Below are positions 40,264 through 49,209 of a DNA stretch of 64,000 bases, in pieces. Each line of letters opens with the position of its first letter. Within the stretch, counting starts at the first letter, position 1. Origin of the DNA: Rhizobium grahamii CCGE 502 (GTDB taxonomy: Bacteria; Pseudomonadota; Alphaproteobacteria; Rhizobiales; Rhizobiaceae); NCBI RefSeq assembly GCF_000298315.2, contig NZ_AEYE02000035.1, positions 310,001-374,000 of the forward strand, read 5' to 3'. Under the pieces are notes generated by a model. That model was not told where the DNA came from. It did no database searches and saw only the letters and a program-made list of their open reading frames with translations. The position numbers and the translations under genes are program-made.

Positions 40264-41490
40264 TCAGGCTTCAGCTTGCGCGGGAACGGTGCCAAATGAT
40301 TCACCGCGCTCAAGCAACCGATCGACAATCATTCGGCCAATGGGAATGGCCGATGTCGCTGCGGGTGACGGAGCATTGAAGACATGCAGCATCCGGTTTG
40401 TCTGTTTGAAGAGAAAATCGTGCACGAGGCTCCCGTTGGCCATGACCGCCTGTGCGCGGATGCCAGCCTGTGGACGTTGAAGATCGCTGATCGTCAGCGA
40501 CGGGCAGTATTTCTGGCACTGCGTCAGATAGCGCGCACGCGAGGCGGAATTGGCAAATTCCGACATTGCCGAACGCCAGTTTTTCCGCGCCATCTTCCAG
40601 AACCCGGGAAAACCCGCCATGCTGCCAACGTCCTGGAGTGAAAAACTACACTTGGCATAGCCTTCCCGCGCAAATCCAAGCACGGCGTTCGGCCCTACGG
40701 TCATTCTACCGTCGATCGTTCGCGTCAGGTGTATTCCGAGAAAGGGCAAGTCAGGATCGGGAATTGGATAGATCAGGCGCTGCGTAATCTTAGCCTTGGA
40801 GGCTGGCAACGAATAATATTCTCCCCGGAAGGGCACAATTCGATGATCGAGCTTCAGTCCCGCCATCAACGCGATGCGGTCGGACTGAAGGCCAGCGCAG
40901 GCAACAAGTTTCCGGGTTTCTATGACCTCGGATGAAGCTTCGATGCGTACACCTTTTTCATGTTCATGGATCGCGCGGACCTCGAACCCACGTTTGATCT
41001 TGCCGCCCCGCTCCACGATCCTGTGAGCCATGGCGCGGCAAACAACCGCGTAGTCGACAATTCCCGTGGAGTGGACGAGAAGGGCACCTAGACCGGCAAT
41101 ATTGGGTTCATCGGCTTTCAACTGACCGATCGTCAGCCTACTATACTCGATTCCATTGCGCTGCGCTCTATCCTCGAGCGCCTCCATCCGCTGCACCTCC
41201 GCATTGGTCGTTGCAACCAGTAACTTCCCGCAGGTTTCGAAGGGGATACTGTTCTCGCGGCAGAATTGCTTGGTCGCTTCTGCCCCATCCCGACAAAGCT
41301 TCGCCTTCAGGGTGCCCGGAGCGTAGTAGATCCCAGCATGGATGACACCGCTGTTGTGACCCGTCTGATGTCTCGCCAGCTCCTGCTCTTTCTCCAGCAC
41401 AATGATTTTGGCGCCAGCTAGCCTTTCCTGCAGAGCCATGGCAACTGCCAACCCAACGATGCCTCCCCCAATGATGCAATGATCATACAT
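40264..41490 (-). CDS. lhgO: L-2-hydroxyglutarate oxidase/dehydrogenase (LhgO-like)
   Basis: 408 residues from ATG 41490 (MYDHCIIGGGIVGLAVAM). FAD-dependent DAO family: the GGGIVG dinucleotide motif, GHNSGVIHAGIYYAPGTLK with the family's histidines, and DLPFLGIHLTRTIDGRMT near residue 290, typical of L-2-hydroxyglutarate oxidases. It oxidises L-2-hydroxyglutarate to 2-oxoglutarate and passes electrons to the quinone pool or oxygen. It follows the YdiJ-like gene on the same strand after 370 bp. The frame stays open upstream of 41490, but nothing there resembles the family. Confidence 0.87.
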   Translation of the reverse strand: MYDHCIIGGGIVGLAVAMALQERLAGAKIIVLEKEQELARHQTGHNSGVIHAGIYYAPGTLKAKLCRDGAEATKQFCRENSIPFETCGKLLVATTNAEVQRMEALEDRAQRNGIEYSRLTIGQLKADEPNIAGLGALLVHSTGIVDYAVVCRAMAHRIVERGGKIKRGFEVRAIHEHEKGVRIEASSEVIETRKLVACAGLQSDRIALMAGLKLDHRIVPFRGEYYSLPASKAKITQRLIYPIPDPDLPFLGIHLTRTIDGRMTVGPNAVLGFAREGYAKCSFSLQDVGSMAGFPGFWKMARKNWRSAMSEFANSASRARYLTQCQKYCPSLTISDLQRPQAGIRAQAVMANGSLVHDFLFKQTNRMLHVFNAPSPAATSAIPIGRMIVDRLLERGESFGTVPAQAEA

Positions 41491-41860
41491 TCGGTATACC
41501 CTAACTGTGCGACGGATAGGCCCGCGGTCGACACAGGCTAACATCCCCGCGTGACGGCGTCTTGCGATCCTTATGGGGTATGTCGCAAAACGTCGCTCAA
41601 CGACCTCTCCCTGCCACCTTGATTGCGGCCGACCGGACGGAACCCACATCATTGCGTGATGTTTGAGATACCGGCGATTGACTGGCTCCCAGTTGGTGTC
41701 AACTGGCGCGAAAATGCTCGAACCACTTCCGAGTTTCATATAAACACGATAAAGCGCAGCAAGTCTTTGCGAGGCAAATCCGATTACCGGACATAACATC
41801 GGACCAATGACCGAGTGAAACTTGGCGGCCGACTTGGCGTGTCTGCCGACTTGGCGTGTC
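41491..41860 (-). other. 370-bp gap between the YdiJ-like and lhgO-like genes
   Basis: The lhgO frame is open through this stretch by chance, but the translation has no family match and no good start. It holds the 17-bp tandem repeat near 41828-41861. No promoter was identified. Confidence 0.4.
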
Positions 41861-41861
41861 T
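41828..41861. repeat. 17-bp perfect tandem duplication
   Basis: GCCGACTTGGCGTGTCT occurs twice in direct tandem (41828-41844 and 41845-41861). The second copy ends in the stop codon of the YdiJ-like gene, so one copy may be a recent slippage product. Confidence 0.95.
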
Positions 41862-44731
41862 CATCTCGACCGCTGGTCAGCTTCGGCGGCGTCGGCAATC
41901 CATCGCATCGGATGCTCGCCGCGAACAGGCGCAAACCGCTTCGTTTGACAACGGCATGAAAAACCGGAGACCATCGCCTCTTTTTGTCCCGCTAACTGGC
42001 CCGCCCAGGACAATTCAAAAACACGCTTGCTGAGGCCTTGATGCCGCTTCTGATGGCCAAACAATCCAGCCATGCCGCAACATCCTGTTGCGGCGATTTC
42101 GACCGGAGCCCCGAGTGCGGCGAAGACCTTCTTCCATGCCGACGCTCCGGGACCTCCGCTTTCGCTACAATGAAGGAAGAGTTTGGGGGGAAGCTTACTT
42201 TTGGCCAGTTTAGGAAGGGATCGCTCTCGGGCGATTTCGTCGCTCAGAAACTCTTGGATCAGCTGTATCGTTGGCCCGCTCAGGCCGGCTTTCTGATATT
42301 CTTGGCGGATCATCATGACGAAGGCTGGATCTACACCAACCATTGACCGCCCGGTTGATGCCACCTTGTCGATCGCCGACCTCAGCGTGCCTGCTTGCCG
42401 GGCAAAACGCGATCTGTCGCCGAGGACGTGGGCTGCCTTTCCACCCGGGCACATGGTGACGAACACGGGCTGATAGCCGAAGGCGCGAAGACCGTCTGCA
42501 ACCGCCAATACAGCTTGAGTATCAAACAATGCGGTGAAGGGATCCTGCCAGACGAAGACCGTATCCTCAGGCCAGTGCCGTTGTGCGATTATCTCGGCGG
42601 GAAATGTTCGATAGCCACCGTTTCCCGCGCCCCTGAAGGCGAGGCGTGGCAGGTCACGCAACCCTGTTATTTTCTCCATCACCCTGTTGGTGACCCAAGC
42701 CGCAAGCGCCGCCAGCTTACGGTACCGGACGACAACGGAGGAGTATTCTTCTAGGCGCAGCACGACACGATCAGCGAGGGGCCGCCGACGTTTCTGATAA
42801 AGTATTCCGAGGAAGTGGGATTTCATCTCGGGTATGTCGACCTGTACCGGACAACCCGTCGCGCAGCCCTTGCAGCCAAGACATCCGTCGAGCGCAGAAA
42901 GCACATCACTCTCCAACTTCTCGCCCGCACGATCTTGCCGATAAGCTTGATGCCAATGCCTTAGTGCGTCAGCGCGGCCTTTTGGGGAGTGACGAAGGTC
43001 GCGTGTCGCCTTGAAGGATGGGCACATGACGTTGCTACGTTGATAGCTCAAGCATTGAGCATTGCCATTGCATTTGAAGGCAAGACTGAGAGGATCATTT
43101 TCCTTGGTGTTGACACTGCGAAACGGGGTTGTCTTAATGCCCATGAGCGACCCTGTCTCACCGACAAGCTTTCCGGGATTGAAGTGGTTCCACGGATCAA
43201 ATGCTTGTTTGACCCGCCGGAACGCATCATATGCTGCAGCACCGACGAACTCTTCGAGGTATGCTCCACGCACACCCTTGCCGTGCTCCCCCCAGAAAAT
43301 GCCGCCATGCCTTCGCGTCAGTTCGAAGACTCCGTCAGAAACGGTCTTCATGATGGCACGATCTTGTTCGCGATCGATATCGAGCGCGGGACGAATATGA
43401 AGACAGCCGACGTCGACATGCCCGTACATTCCATAGTTCAGCCCGTTGTTGCTCAACAGCGTCGTGAAATCGGTAACGAAAGAAGCCAGGTTTGCAACGG
43501 GGACGACGCAATCCTCGACGAAGGCAATCGGACGACGCGTGCCATCGACCTTCCCGAGCAATCCGACACTTGCCGCCCGGACCTGCCAGAGGGCAGCCAT
43601 TTCTATATCGTCAACTGCGATGTGGCTTGCGATTGCTCCAGAAAGGTTCTGCGCGGTGTCTCGCAGAGCTTCGACCCTCACGATCAAATCTGCTTCATCA
43701 TCCCCGACAAACTCTACGAAATTGTAGGCGATCGGTTGACCGTCACGAGCGCGCAAGGATGCTGGCAAAGCTTGCAGAATTCCAGCCTTGGCTGCCAGGT
43801 CCTGTACCCACTCGTCCATGACTTCGATCGCCAGGGGATCATGTGCTAGCAGCATGCTGCCCGCGTCCAGGGCTGCGCCGAATGTCTTAAAGCCGATAAC
43901 GATCAGTCGCTTGTATTTTGGCCTGCGCAACAGACGTAACCGAACACGCGTAACGAGGCCAAGGGTACCCTCTGCACCAATCGGGAGGCGCCACCATTCG
44001 AGTTCGCGCTCAGGCTGTTTTGCGCGCTCCAGGTCATATCCGGTGAACCTGCGGGAAAGTGCCGGGACGTGGTCGAGCAAGGCAGCACGACCTGCCTCGC
44101 AGGCAAGTTCGATCTGCGAAAGCATTGAGTTCGCCCATTCGGGCGCGGGGGCAGCGCTGTCCAGCACTCGTCCCCCATCGAGGACAATCTCCATCCCAAT
44201 AACGTTGTCGCTTGTCTTGCCGTAGTGCCTCGAACCTTTTCCGGATGCATCCGTGCTCACCATTCCGCCAATTGTGCATCGGCTGGCTGTGGAGGTCGTC
44301 GGCGCGAAGAACAAACCGGTTCCTGCCAACTGGTCGTTCAATTCATCGAGGACGATCCCCGGCTCCACCTCCGCCCATTGCTCATCTACGCTCATGCCGA
44401 CGATTCGATTCATATACTTTTGGAAATCGACGATGACGCCGGAGTTCAAGCTCTGACCGTTTGTCCCAGTGCCACCGCCGCGTGCTGTCACGGGAATATC
44501 CCGCAAATCCTCGGCCGCGAGAACCCGCATGAGCCGCCGAACATCCTCGCCGTCACGCGGAGCAACGATCATATCTGGCATTACCGCATAAATGCTGTTG
44601 TCGGTGGACATTGCTGCGAGCAGGGCGGAATCGGTTCCTATGTCGCCCCGAAATCCGGCGTCAGCAAGTTCCTTGGGAAGCCGCTCAAGGGCAGTATGGT
44701 ATGTGGTCGTCGGGATAGTCTGGTGCAGCAT
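41861..44731 (-). CDS. ydiJ: YdiJ-like FAD/4Fe-4S D-2-hydroxyglutarate dehydrogenase candidate
   Basis: About 956 residues from ATG 44731 (MLHQTIPTTTYHTALERL); the frame opens further upstream into the divergent promoter. Domains: FAD_binding_4 (PVTARGGGTGTNGQSLNSG), FAD-oxidase C (VDVGCLHIRPALDID, GGIFWGEHGKGVRG), an iron-sulfur unit (CLGCKGCATGCPVQVDIPEMK) and a C-terminal CCG-type domain (ATGCCGMAGLFG). This is the architecture of E. coli YdiJ, reported as a D-2-hydroxyglutarate dehydrogenase. A LysR gene is divergent. Confidence 0.88.
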   Translation of the reverse strand: MLHQTIPTTTYHTALERLPKELADAGFRGDIGTDSALLAAMSTDNSIYAVMPDMIVAPRDGEDVRRLMRVLAAEDLRDIPVTARGGGTGTNGQSLNSGVIVDFQKYMNRIVGMSVDEQWAEVEPGIVLDELNDQLAGTGLFFAPTTSTASRCTIGGMVSTDASGKGSRHYGKTSDNVIGMEIVLDGGRVLDSAAPAPEWANSMLSQIELACEAGRAALLDHVPALSRRFTGYDLERAKQPERELEWWRLPIGAEGTLGLVTRVRLRLLRRPKYKRLIVIGFKTFGAALDAGSMLLAHDPLAIEVMDEWVQDLAAKAGILQALPASLRARDGQPIAYNFVEFVGDDEADLIVRVEALRDTAQNLSGAIASHIAVDDIEMAALWQVRAASVGLLGKVDGTRRPIAFVEDCVVPVANLASFVTDFTTLLSNNGLNYGMYGHVDVGCLHIRPALDIDREQDRAIMKTVSDGVFELTRRHGGIFWGEHGKGVRGAYLEEFVGAAAYDAFRRVKQAFDPWNHFNPGKLVGETGSLMGIKTTPFRSVNTKENDPLSLAFKCNGNAQCLSYQRSNVMCPSFKATRDLRHSPKGRADALRHWHQAYRQDRAGEKLESDVLSALDGCLGCKGCATGCPVQVDIPEMKSHFLGILYQKRRRPLADRVVLRLEEYSSVVVRYRKLAALAAWVTNRVMEKITGLRDLPRLAFRGAGNGGYRTFPAEIIAQRHWPEDTVFVWQDPFTALFDTQAVLAVADGLRAFGYQPVFVTMCPGGKAAHVLGDRSRFARQAGTLRSAIDKVASTGRSMVGVDPAFVMMIRQEYQKAGLSGPTIQLIQEFLSDEIARERSLPKLAKSKLPPKLFLHCSESGGPGASAWKKVFAALGAPVEIAATGCCGMAGLFGHQKRHQGLSKRVFELSWAGQLAGQKEAMVSGFSCRCQTKRFAPVRGEHPMRWIADAAEADQRSR

Positions 44732-44765
44732 TGCAAGTATGTCCGGGGAAAGGGAGCAGTGGGCA

Positions 44766-44794
44766 TTGAACCACACATGCCTCCTTCGTATAAT
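44766..44794 (+). promoter_or_regulatory. Promoter of the LysR gene, predicting a leaderless or very short 5' end
   Basis: TTGAAC (44766-44771), 17-bp spacer, perfect TATAAT (44789-44794). The ATG at 44804 begins only 9 nt after the -10 box, so transcription should start at or just before the start codon. Confidence 0.65.
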
Positions 44795-44803
44795 TAGAAA
44801 GAT

Positions 44804-45730
44804 ATGAAAGTTTTTTCGGAAAATACGAACATAGGCCTCCGCCATCTTCGTGCGGCACTCACGGTCATGGAGGAGGGCTCCTTCAGCCGAGCCGCGCAAC
44901 GCCTTGGTGTGGTGCCTTCTGCCCTCACTGAGACGATACGGATGCTAGAGGTCGAATGTGGGACGGCGATTTTTGACCGAAAGACGCGCCCCGTGAGAGC
45001 GACAGAAGCTGGCCAGTCATTCCTCGAGGGCGCGCGAGATCTCCTCGACCGCTTCGAGCTGTCACTGGCGAACCTGCGACAGCTCGGCGGTCTAAAACGT
45101 GGCCGCGTATCTATTGGCGCCGCGCCATCGGCTGTGCTCACCCCGCTATCGCACGCCATCACCAATTTTCGCGCTAGCTATCCAGACATCGACCTCGTCA
45201 TCCATGACGACGTAGCCGAGCGGTTAGCCAGCATGGTGGTAAACAGAACACTTGATTTCGCCCTTGCCGGACCCGGATTTGAATCGGCTGAGTTGGAAGG
45301 ACGCAAAATAAGCGAAGATCCTTTCGGTCTTGCATGCCACAAGGATCATGAGCTTGCCTGTCTCACGCGGCCGGTTCTGTTGGACGATATCAATCCCGAG
45401 AGTCTGATCGCCCTGGACGCACAAGCCGGCATAGCGAGGATGCTGGCCGACTGCCCTGATCTGCCTCCAAGGCTGCGGTTTGGGCGCATACAAACGTTTA
45501 GTACCATCGCGCAACTGACCCTGATCAGCCGCAACGCCGGTGTAGCTCTTCTCCCGCAGCAGGCCGCGAAAGTCATACAAAGCGAAGAGATCGTCTTTCG
45601 GCGGATCGCGGATTTCCGGTTGATCCGCTCGCTGTACCTGCTCACTCGCAGCCGCTCAAGTCCGTCGCCAGCCGCGCAGCGTTTCATCAGCAGTCTTCTG
45701 AAGTCGCTCCCGACGCAGGAAGTGCAGTAA
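44804..45730 (+). CDS. LysR-family regulator
   Basis: 308 residues. N-terminal winged HTH (LRHLRAALTVMEEGSFSRAA and PSALTETIRMLEVECGT), then a periplasmic-binding-like effector domain (RGRVSIGAAPSAVLTPLS, ISRNAGVALLPQQAA). Divergent from the YdiJ-like gene with 72 bp between starts, which is the usual position of a LysR activator and its target. The effector may be a hydroxyacid. Confidence 0.93.
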   Translation: MKVFSENTNIGLRHLRAALTVMEEGSFSRAAQRLGVVPSALTETIRMLEVECGTAIFDRKTRPVRATEAGQSFLEGARDLLDRFELSLANLRQLGGLKRGRVSIGAAPSAVLTPLSHAITNFRASYPDIDLVIHDDVAERLASMVVNRTLDFALAGPGFESAELEGRKISEDPFGLACHKDHELACLTRPVLLDDINPESLIALDAQAGIARMLADCPDLPPRLRFGRIQTFSTIAQLTLISRNAGVALLPQQAAKVIQSEEIVFRRIADFRLIRSLYLLTRSRSSPSPAAQRFISSLLKSLPTQEVQ

Positions 45731-46002
45731 TCGTTCCGGGAGGATTGGCGCACACTGGCGCGACAGCTTTCGGTACCGATTGCCAGCGGCACGCCAAAAA
45801 CGCAGAGAGGTTTGAGGGCAGTTGTCTCAAACAAGCGGAAGGATCAATCCTTGGCACCGATTGCTTTGCACGTTCCGGCATCTTTTGTCGGACGGTGAAG
45901 GCGAGACCATTGCGATCGACCATAACGATAGGTGCGGGCTTTCGTACGGTATCCGTCTTAAATACCGGAGCGGTAAAACCGCACCGGTAGCTTCCCGTTG
46001 CC

Positions 46003-46644
46003 TCAGCGTGCCGCCCAATTCGCGCCGCGTCGGAAAATCGTCTTCATCTCGGGCACCAGGAACTCCTTGGCCTGATGACCGAGGGAGGAATAGAAAACCC
46101 GGCCCTTGCCATATCTGCGCTTCCATGCGACGGGCATCACCACACCGTCAATCCAATAGGCATGGTCGCCGGTGAAACGTGTCGTCGCCAGCACCTCGTT
46201 CGACGGGTCGACATGCATGTAGTATTGCTCGGATGTGTAGGGAAAGTCGCTGATGCCGTCCATGACGGGATCATCCGGGCGCGTCACGTTGACCGTGTAG
46301 TCGATGATATTGCCGGGGTGGGCGACCCATTGACCGCCGATGATGAACTGGTATTCGACGCAGTCGCGAAAGCTGTCGCCGGCGCCGCCATGGTAGCCGG
46401 CAATGCCGACCCCACCTTCGATGGCGGCCGCGAGGTTCTTGATCTCTTCCTTCTCAATTTTCGACATCGTCACGATGGGCACAACGAGGCTGAGGTCATG
46501 AACAGAGGGATCTGCAAAGGCCTCGGTCGTATGTTCGACGTACACCTTGAAGCCGTCCTCCTCCAGCATGTCTTTGATGACTGCAGAGCATTCCTGCGGC
46601 TCATGGCCACTCCATCCGCCCCAGACGATCAGTGCTTCACGCAT
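46003..46644 (-). CDS. ThuA-like protein
   Basis: 213 residues of the ThuA/trehalose-utilisation family (glutamine-amidotransferase-like fold): LIVWGGWSGHEPQECSAVI at the N-terminus, GGVGIAGYHGGAGDSF in the middle, WKRRYGKGRVFYSSLGH near the end. In Sinorhizobium the thuAB genes are needed for trehalose and related disaccharide use through 3-keto derivatives. It lies 17 bp after a Gfo/Idh gene, which parallels the thuA-thuB pairing. Last gene of the ROK - Gfo/Idh - ThuA run. Confidence 0.9.
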   Translation of the reverse strand: MREALIVWGGWSGHEPQECSAVIKDMLEEDGFKVYVEHTTEAFADPSVHDLSLVVPIVTMSKIEKEEIKNLAAAIEGGVGIAGYHGGAGDSFRDCVEYQFIIGGQWVAHPGNIIDYTVNVTRPDDPVMDGISDFPYTSEQYYMHVDPSNEVLATTRFTGDHAYWIDGVVMPVAWKRRYGKGRVFYSSLGHQAKEFLVPEMKTIFRRGANWAAR

Positions 46645-46661
46645 ATTTTCCTCCTGATAAA

Positions 46662-47762
46662 TTAATTCGCCAGCCTGCCATCGACGAGAGACTCTGACAG
46701 CGGTGCGGGCCGCTCTGTTTGAGTGCCTATGGTGACCGTCCCGCCACTTTCGGAGGCCGTGTGAAACGCTTCCATAACCTCAAGGACATGCAGGGCCAGA
46801 TCGCCATTTGCACGATGCGGACGGTTCGAGCGAATGGCATGGGCCATGTCGGCGACACCGATCGACCGATAGTTGCCATCGCCATACGGCGCCGTCGGCA
46901 GCTGCAGCTCGAATGCACCACCCTTCCTCAACAGTTCCACGTCGCCACCGAAGTGGTTCGGGTCGGGGACGATCAACGTTCCTTCGGTTCCGTAAAGCTC
47001 CAGCGGCACGTGCTTATGGCCGGCGACGTCGAAGCTCATGCCGATCTGGACGACCGCACCGTTGGCGAAGGCCATGAGGCCCGTGACATGGGTCGGTACA
47101 TGCACCGGGATATGCTCACCATTTCGCGGTTCGCTGGTGATAACCCGCTCTTTGCGCGGCGTGACGGCGATGCCCGCCACCTGCGCGACCGGTCCGAAGA
47201 GATTGACGAGATCGGTAATGTAATAGGGGCCCATATCGAGCATCGGTCCACCGCCCACTTCATAATAGAAGCCGGGATTTGGATGCCAGCGCTCGTGGCC
47301 GGGGCACATGAAGGTCGCTATTCCGCCGACGGGTTGGCCAATCACGCCTTGATCGACCAGCGTCCGAGCGGTCTGATGGCCGCCTCCGAGAAAGGTGTCG
47401 GGAGCGGCGCCGATGCGCAAGCCCCTTGCTTTTGCGGCCACAGCAAGCCGCTTTCCTTCCTCGAAATTGATTCCAAGCGGCTTTTCTGAATAGGCGTGCT
47501 TACCGGCGTCAAGTGCCTGCAGGCCAACCGCGACGTGCGCCTTCGGTATCGTCAGATTGACGATGATCTCAACCTTGGGGTCGGCAAACAGCTCATCGAT
47601 CTTTCGTGCGGACACGTTGAATTCGCCAGCCTTTGCTACCGCAAGATCATAGTTGAGGTCGGCCACGCCGCGAACGTCAAGGATCGGGAAGGACGCCATC
47701 GCCTTCAGATAGGCGCCGGAGATGTTGCCGCACCCAATGATGCCGATACCGACTCGTTCCAT
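46662..47762 (-). CDS. Gfo/Idh/MocA oxidoreductase (ThuB-like context)
   Basis: 366 residues from ATG 47762 (GGGAGGAAATC site; MERVGIGIIGCGNISGAYL). Rossmann motif GIIGCGNISG, then HAYSEKPLGINFEEG with the EKP lysine, and a C-terminal domain containing GGGPMLDMGPYYITDLVNL, the conserved Gly-Pro-His/Tyr part. An NAD(P)-dependent sugar dehydrogenase is likely. It lies between the ROK and ThuA genes and opposite a sugar importer, so it probably oxidises the imported sugar. Confidence 0.92.
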   Translation of the reverse strand: MERVGIGIIGCGNISGAYLKAMASFPILDVRGVADLNYDLAVAKAGEFNVSARKIDELFADPKVEIIVNLTIPKAHVAVGLQALDAGKHAYSEKPLGINFEEGKRLAVAAKARGLRIGAAPDTFLGGGHQTARTLVDQGVIGQPVGGIATFMCPGHERWHPNPGFYYEVGGGPMLDMGPYYITDLVNLFGPVAQVAGIAVTPRKERVITSEPRNGEHIPVHVPTHVTGLMAFANGAVVQIGMSFDVAGHKHVPLELYGTEGTLIVPDPNHFGGDVELLRKGGAFELQLPTAPYGDGNYRSIGVADMAHAIRSNRPHRANGDLALHVLEVMEAFHTASESGGTVTIGTQTERPAPLSESLVDGRLAN

Positions 47763-47797
47763 GATTTCCTCCCGTTGGATGTCGTGATTTTTACTGT

Positions 47798-48997
47798 TCA
47801 GAGCGCCGGACCGGTGGTGTTCCACGGCGACTCGTAGAGTTCGTAAAGCGCTACCGCGGCTGCCCCTTGCGCCCAGAAGTCGTCCGTCGAATCGTCGAAC
47901 ACAAGTTCGGCAACCCCTTTCAGAGACGGGGGAACTGCAAGCGCATAGGCATTTCGCAGGCTGTCGAGAAATGGCTCCCCAAGCGCCAGGCTGGAGCCGA
48001 CAAGAATGACGCGGGGCGGCGCAAACAGGGTGACGATATTGGCAATCGCCACGCCAACGGCTTCTCCGGCGCGGATCGCGGCGCTGATCAGGGTGTTATC
48101 CTCAGCCTTGATAAGCGCTTGGGCATGCGTCATCCCCCGCCCAAGCCGGATCGCCTCGGCAAATCGGCCGCTGGTGGGTTGCTCACCGAGAATTTCGCTC
48201 TCTCCAGCCTGGCTCGATAGTCGCACGACCCCGCGCGGCCCCATCCCGAGCACCAGATCGCCGAGGTTATGGCTAAGCCCGCCGGCACCGCGGAACAACT
48301 GATTGTCGTGGAGCACGCCGAGGCCAAGGGTCTGCTCCAGCGATATCAAAACCATGTCTTCCAGATCGCGGGCCTTGCCAAACCAGTGGTGCGCAAGGGT
48401 GATGGCGTGCGCATCGCTTTCAACGATGGTCGGCGTATTCAGGCGGGTCGTCATCTCGCCGGCGAAATCAACATTCGTGTCACGAAAGATCGGACTGCTG
48501 CGAATGTGGCCGGTGCGATGCTCGATCACGCCCGGAAGGCCGAGACAGACCGTGTCGACATCCTCGAGCGAAAGGCCGGCGTCGACGACACAGCGGCGGA
48601 CGCCGTCCTCGACCAGATCGGCGATAACGCCGATCGGCTGGCGATCGATTCGAATGGGAAGGGTGAGTTTTGACAGCACGTCGCCGCGAAAATCGGTCAC
48701 GACGAAAACGAGGCGATTGGCAGCGATCTTGGCGCCGACCACTCTTGCGGCATCCGGATTAAGTTCGAGCATAACCCTTGGTCGTCCGCGGGCCGCCTCG
48801 TTGCGAATATCGCCTTCGTGGCGCGGCAGGATGAGCCCATCGTCAAGCAGGGACGCGGTGATCGCCGAAACCGTGGTGGTCGACAGCTGTGTTCGCTCAC
48901 TGATCTCGACACGCGCTATCGGCCCATGACGGCGGATCGTATCCAGCACGTTCAAGCGGTTGATCGCGCGCATCAATTCCGGATCTGCGGTCTTCAT
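47798..48997 (-). CDS. ROK-family transcriptional regulator
   Basis: 399 residues. N-terminal winged HTH (RHGPIARVEISERTQLSTTT) and a C-terminal ROK kinase-like domain (VCLGLPGVIEHRTG, SLEQTLGLGVLHDNQLFRG). The zinc-binding CxCGxxGC segment of most ROK proteins is absent: after GGLSHNLGDLVLGMGP the chain reads RGVVRLSSQAGESE with no cysteine. It is divergent from the sugar importer at 49210 and begins the operon with Gfo/Idh and ThuA, so it likely represses both directions. Confidence 0.92.
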   Translation of the reverse strand: MKTADPELMRAINRLNVLDTIRRHGPIARVEISERTQLSTTTVSAITASLLDDGLILPRHEGDIRNEAARGRPRVMLELNPDAARVVGAKIAANRLVFVVTDFRGDVLSKLTLPIRIDRQPIGVIADLVEDGVRRCVVDAGLSLEDVDTVCLGLPGVIEHRTGHIRSSPIFRDTNVDFAGEMTTRLNTPTIVESDAHAITLAHHWFGKARDLEDMVLISLEQTLGLGVLHDNQLFRGAGGLSHNLGDLVLGMGPRGVVRLSSQAGESEILGEQPTSGRFAEAIRLGRGMTHAQALIKAEDNTLISAAIRAGEAVGVAIANIVTLFAPPRVILVGSSLALGEPFLDSLRNAYALAVPPSLKGVAELVFDDSTDDFWAQGAAAVALYELYESPWNTTGPAL

Positions 48998-49098
48998 GAG
49001 GGTCTTGCTGGCTCTTCAATCTTCCCCAAGACGCGGGGCTTATCTTTTCAACGGTACGCGAATTAAATAGCGCGTCATCAACCCACTATGTCAAGGCA

Positions 49099-49140
49099 GT
49101 TTTGGCAATTTTCGCTCAGGGAGTTGACATTCGCCAAAAC
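49099..49140 (+). promoter_or_regulatory. Inverted repeat around a -35 box, candidate ROK operator
   Basis: GTTTTGGC (49099-49106) and GCCAAAAC (49133-49140), a perfect 8-bp inverted repeat with a 26-bp spacer. TTGACA at 49124-49129 is a good -35 for the ABC operon; a -10 at about 49147-49153 is weak. The region lies between the divergent ROK and binding-protein genes. Confidence 0.55.
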
Positions 49141-49209
49141 CTCCCGATGATTTATTCCGCATAAGGGAAAAATTGAAGAGGACGATTTTTCCGTTCCTGG
49201 AGGAGAATC

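Noticed and set aside
41491-41934. In-frame N-terminal extension of the LhgO-like protein
   Set aside because: No family similarity and it runs into the end of the YdiJ-like gene; the FAD motif should begin near residue 5, which fits the ATG at 41490.
45731-46002. Open frame between the LysR and ThuA-like genes
   Set aside because: No similarity, no ribosome site, and the two flanking genes converge; ordinary spacer.
49124-49156. Exact -10 box for the sugar importer promoter
   Set aside because: TTGACA is clear, but no hexamer at 16-18 bp spacing is good enough to name; only the -35 box and inverted repeat are reported.
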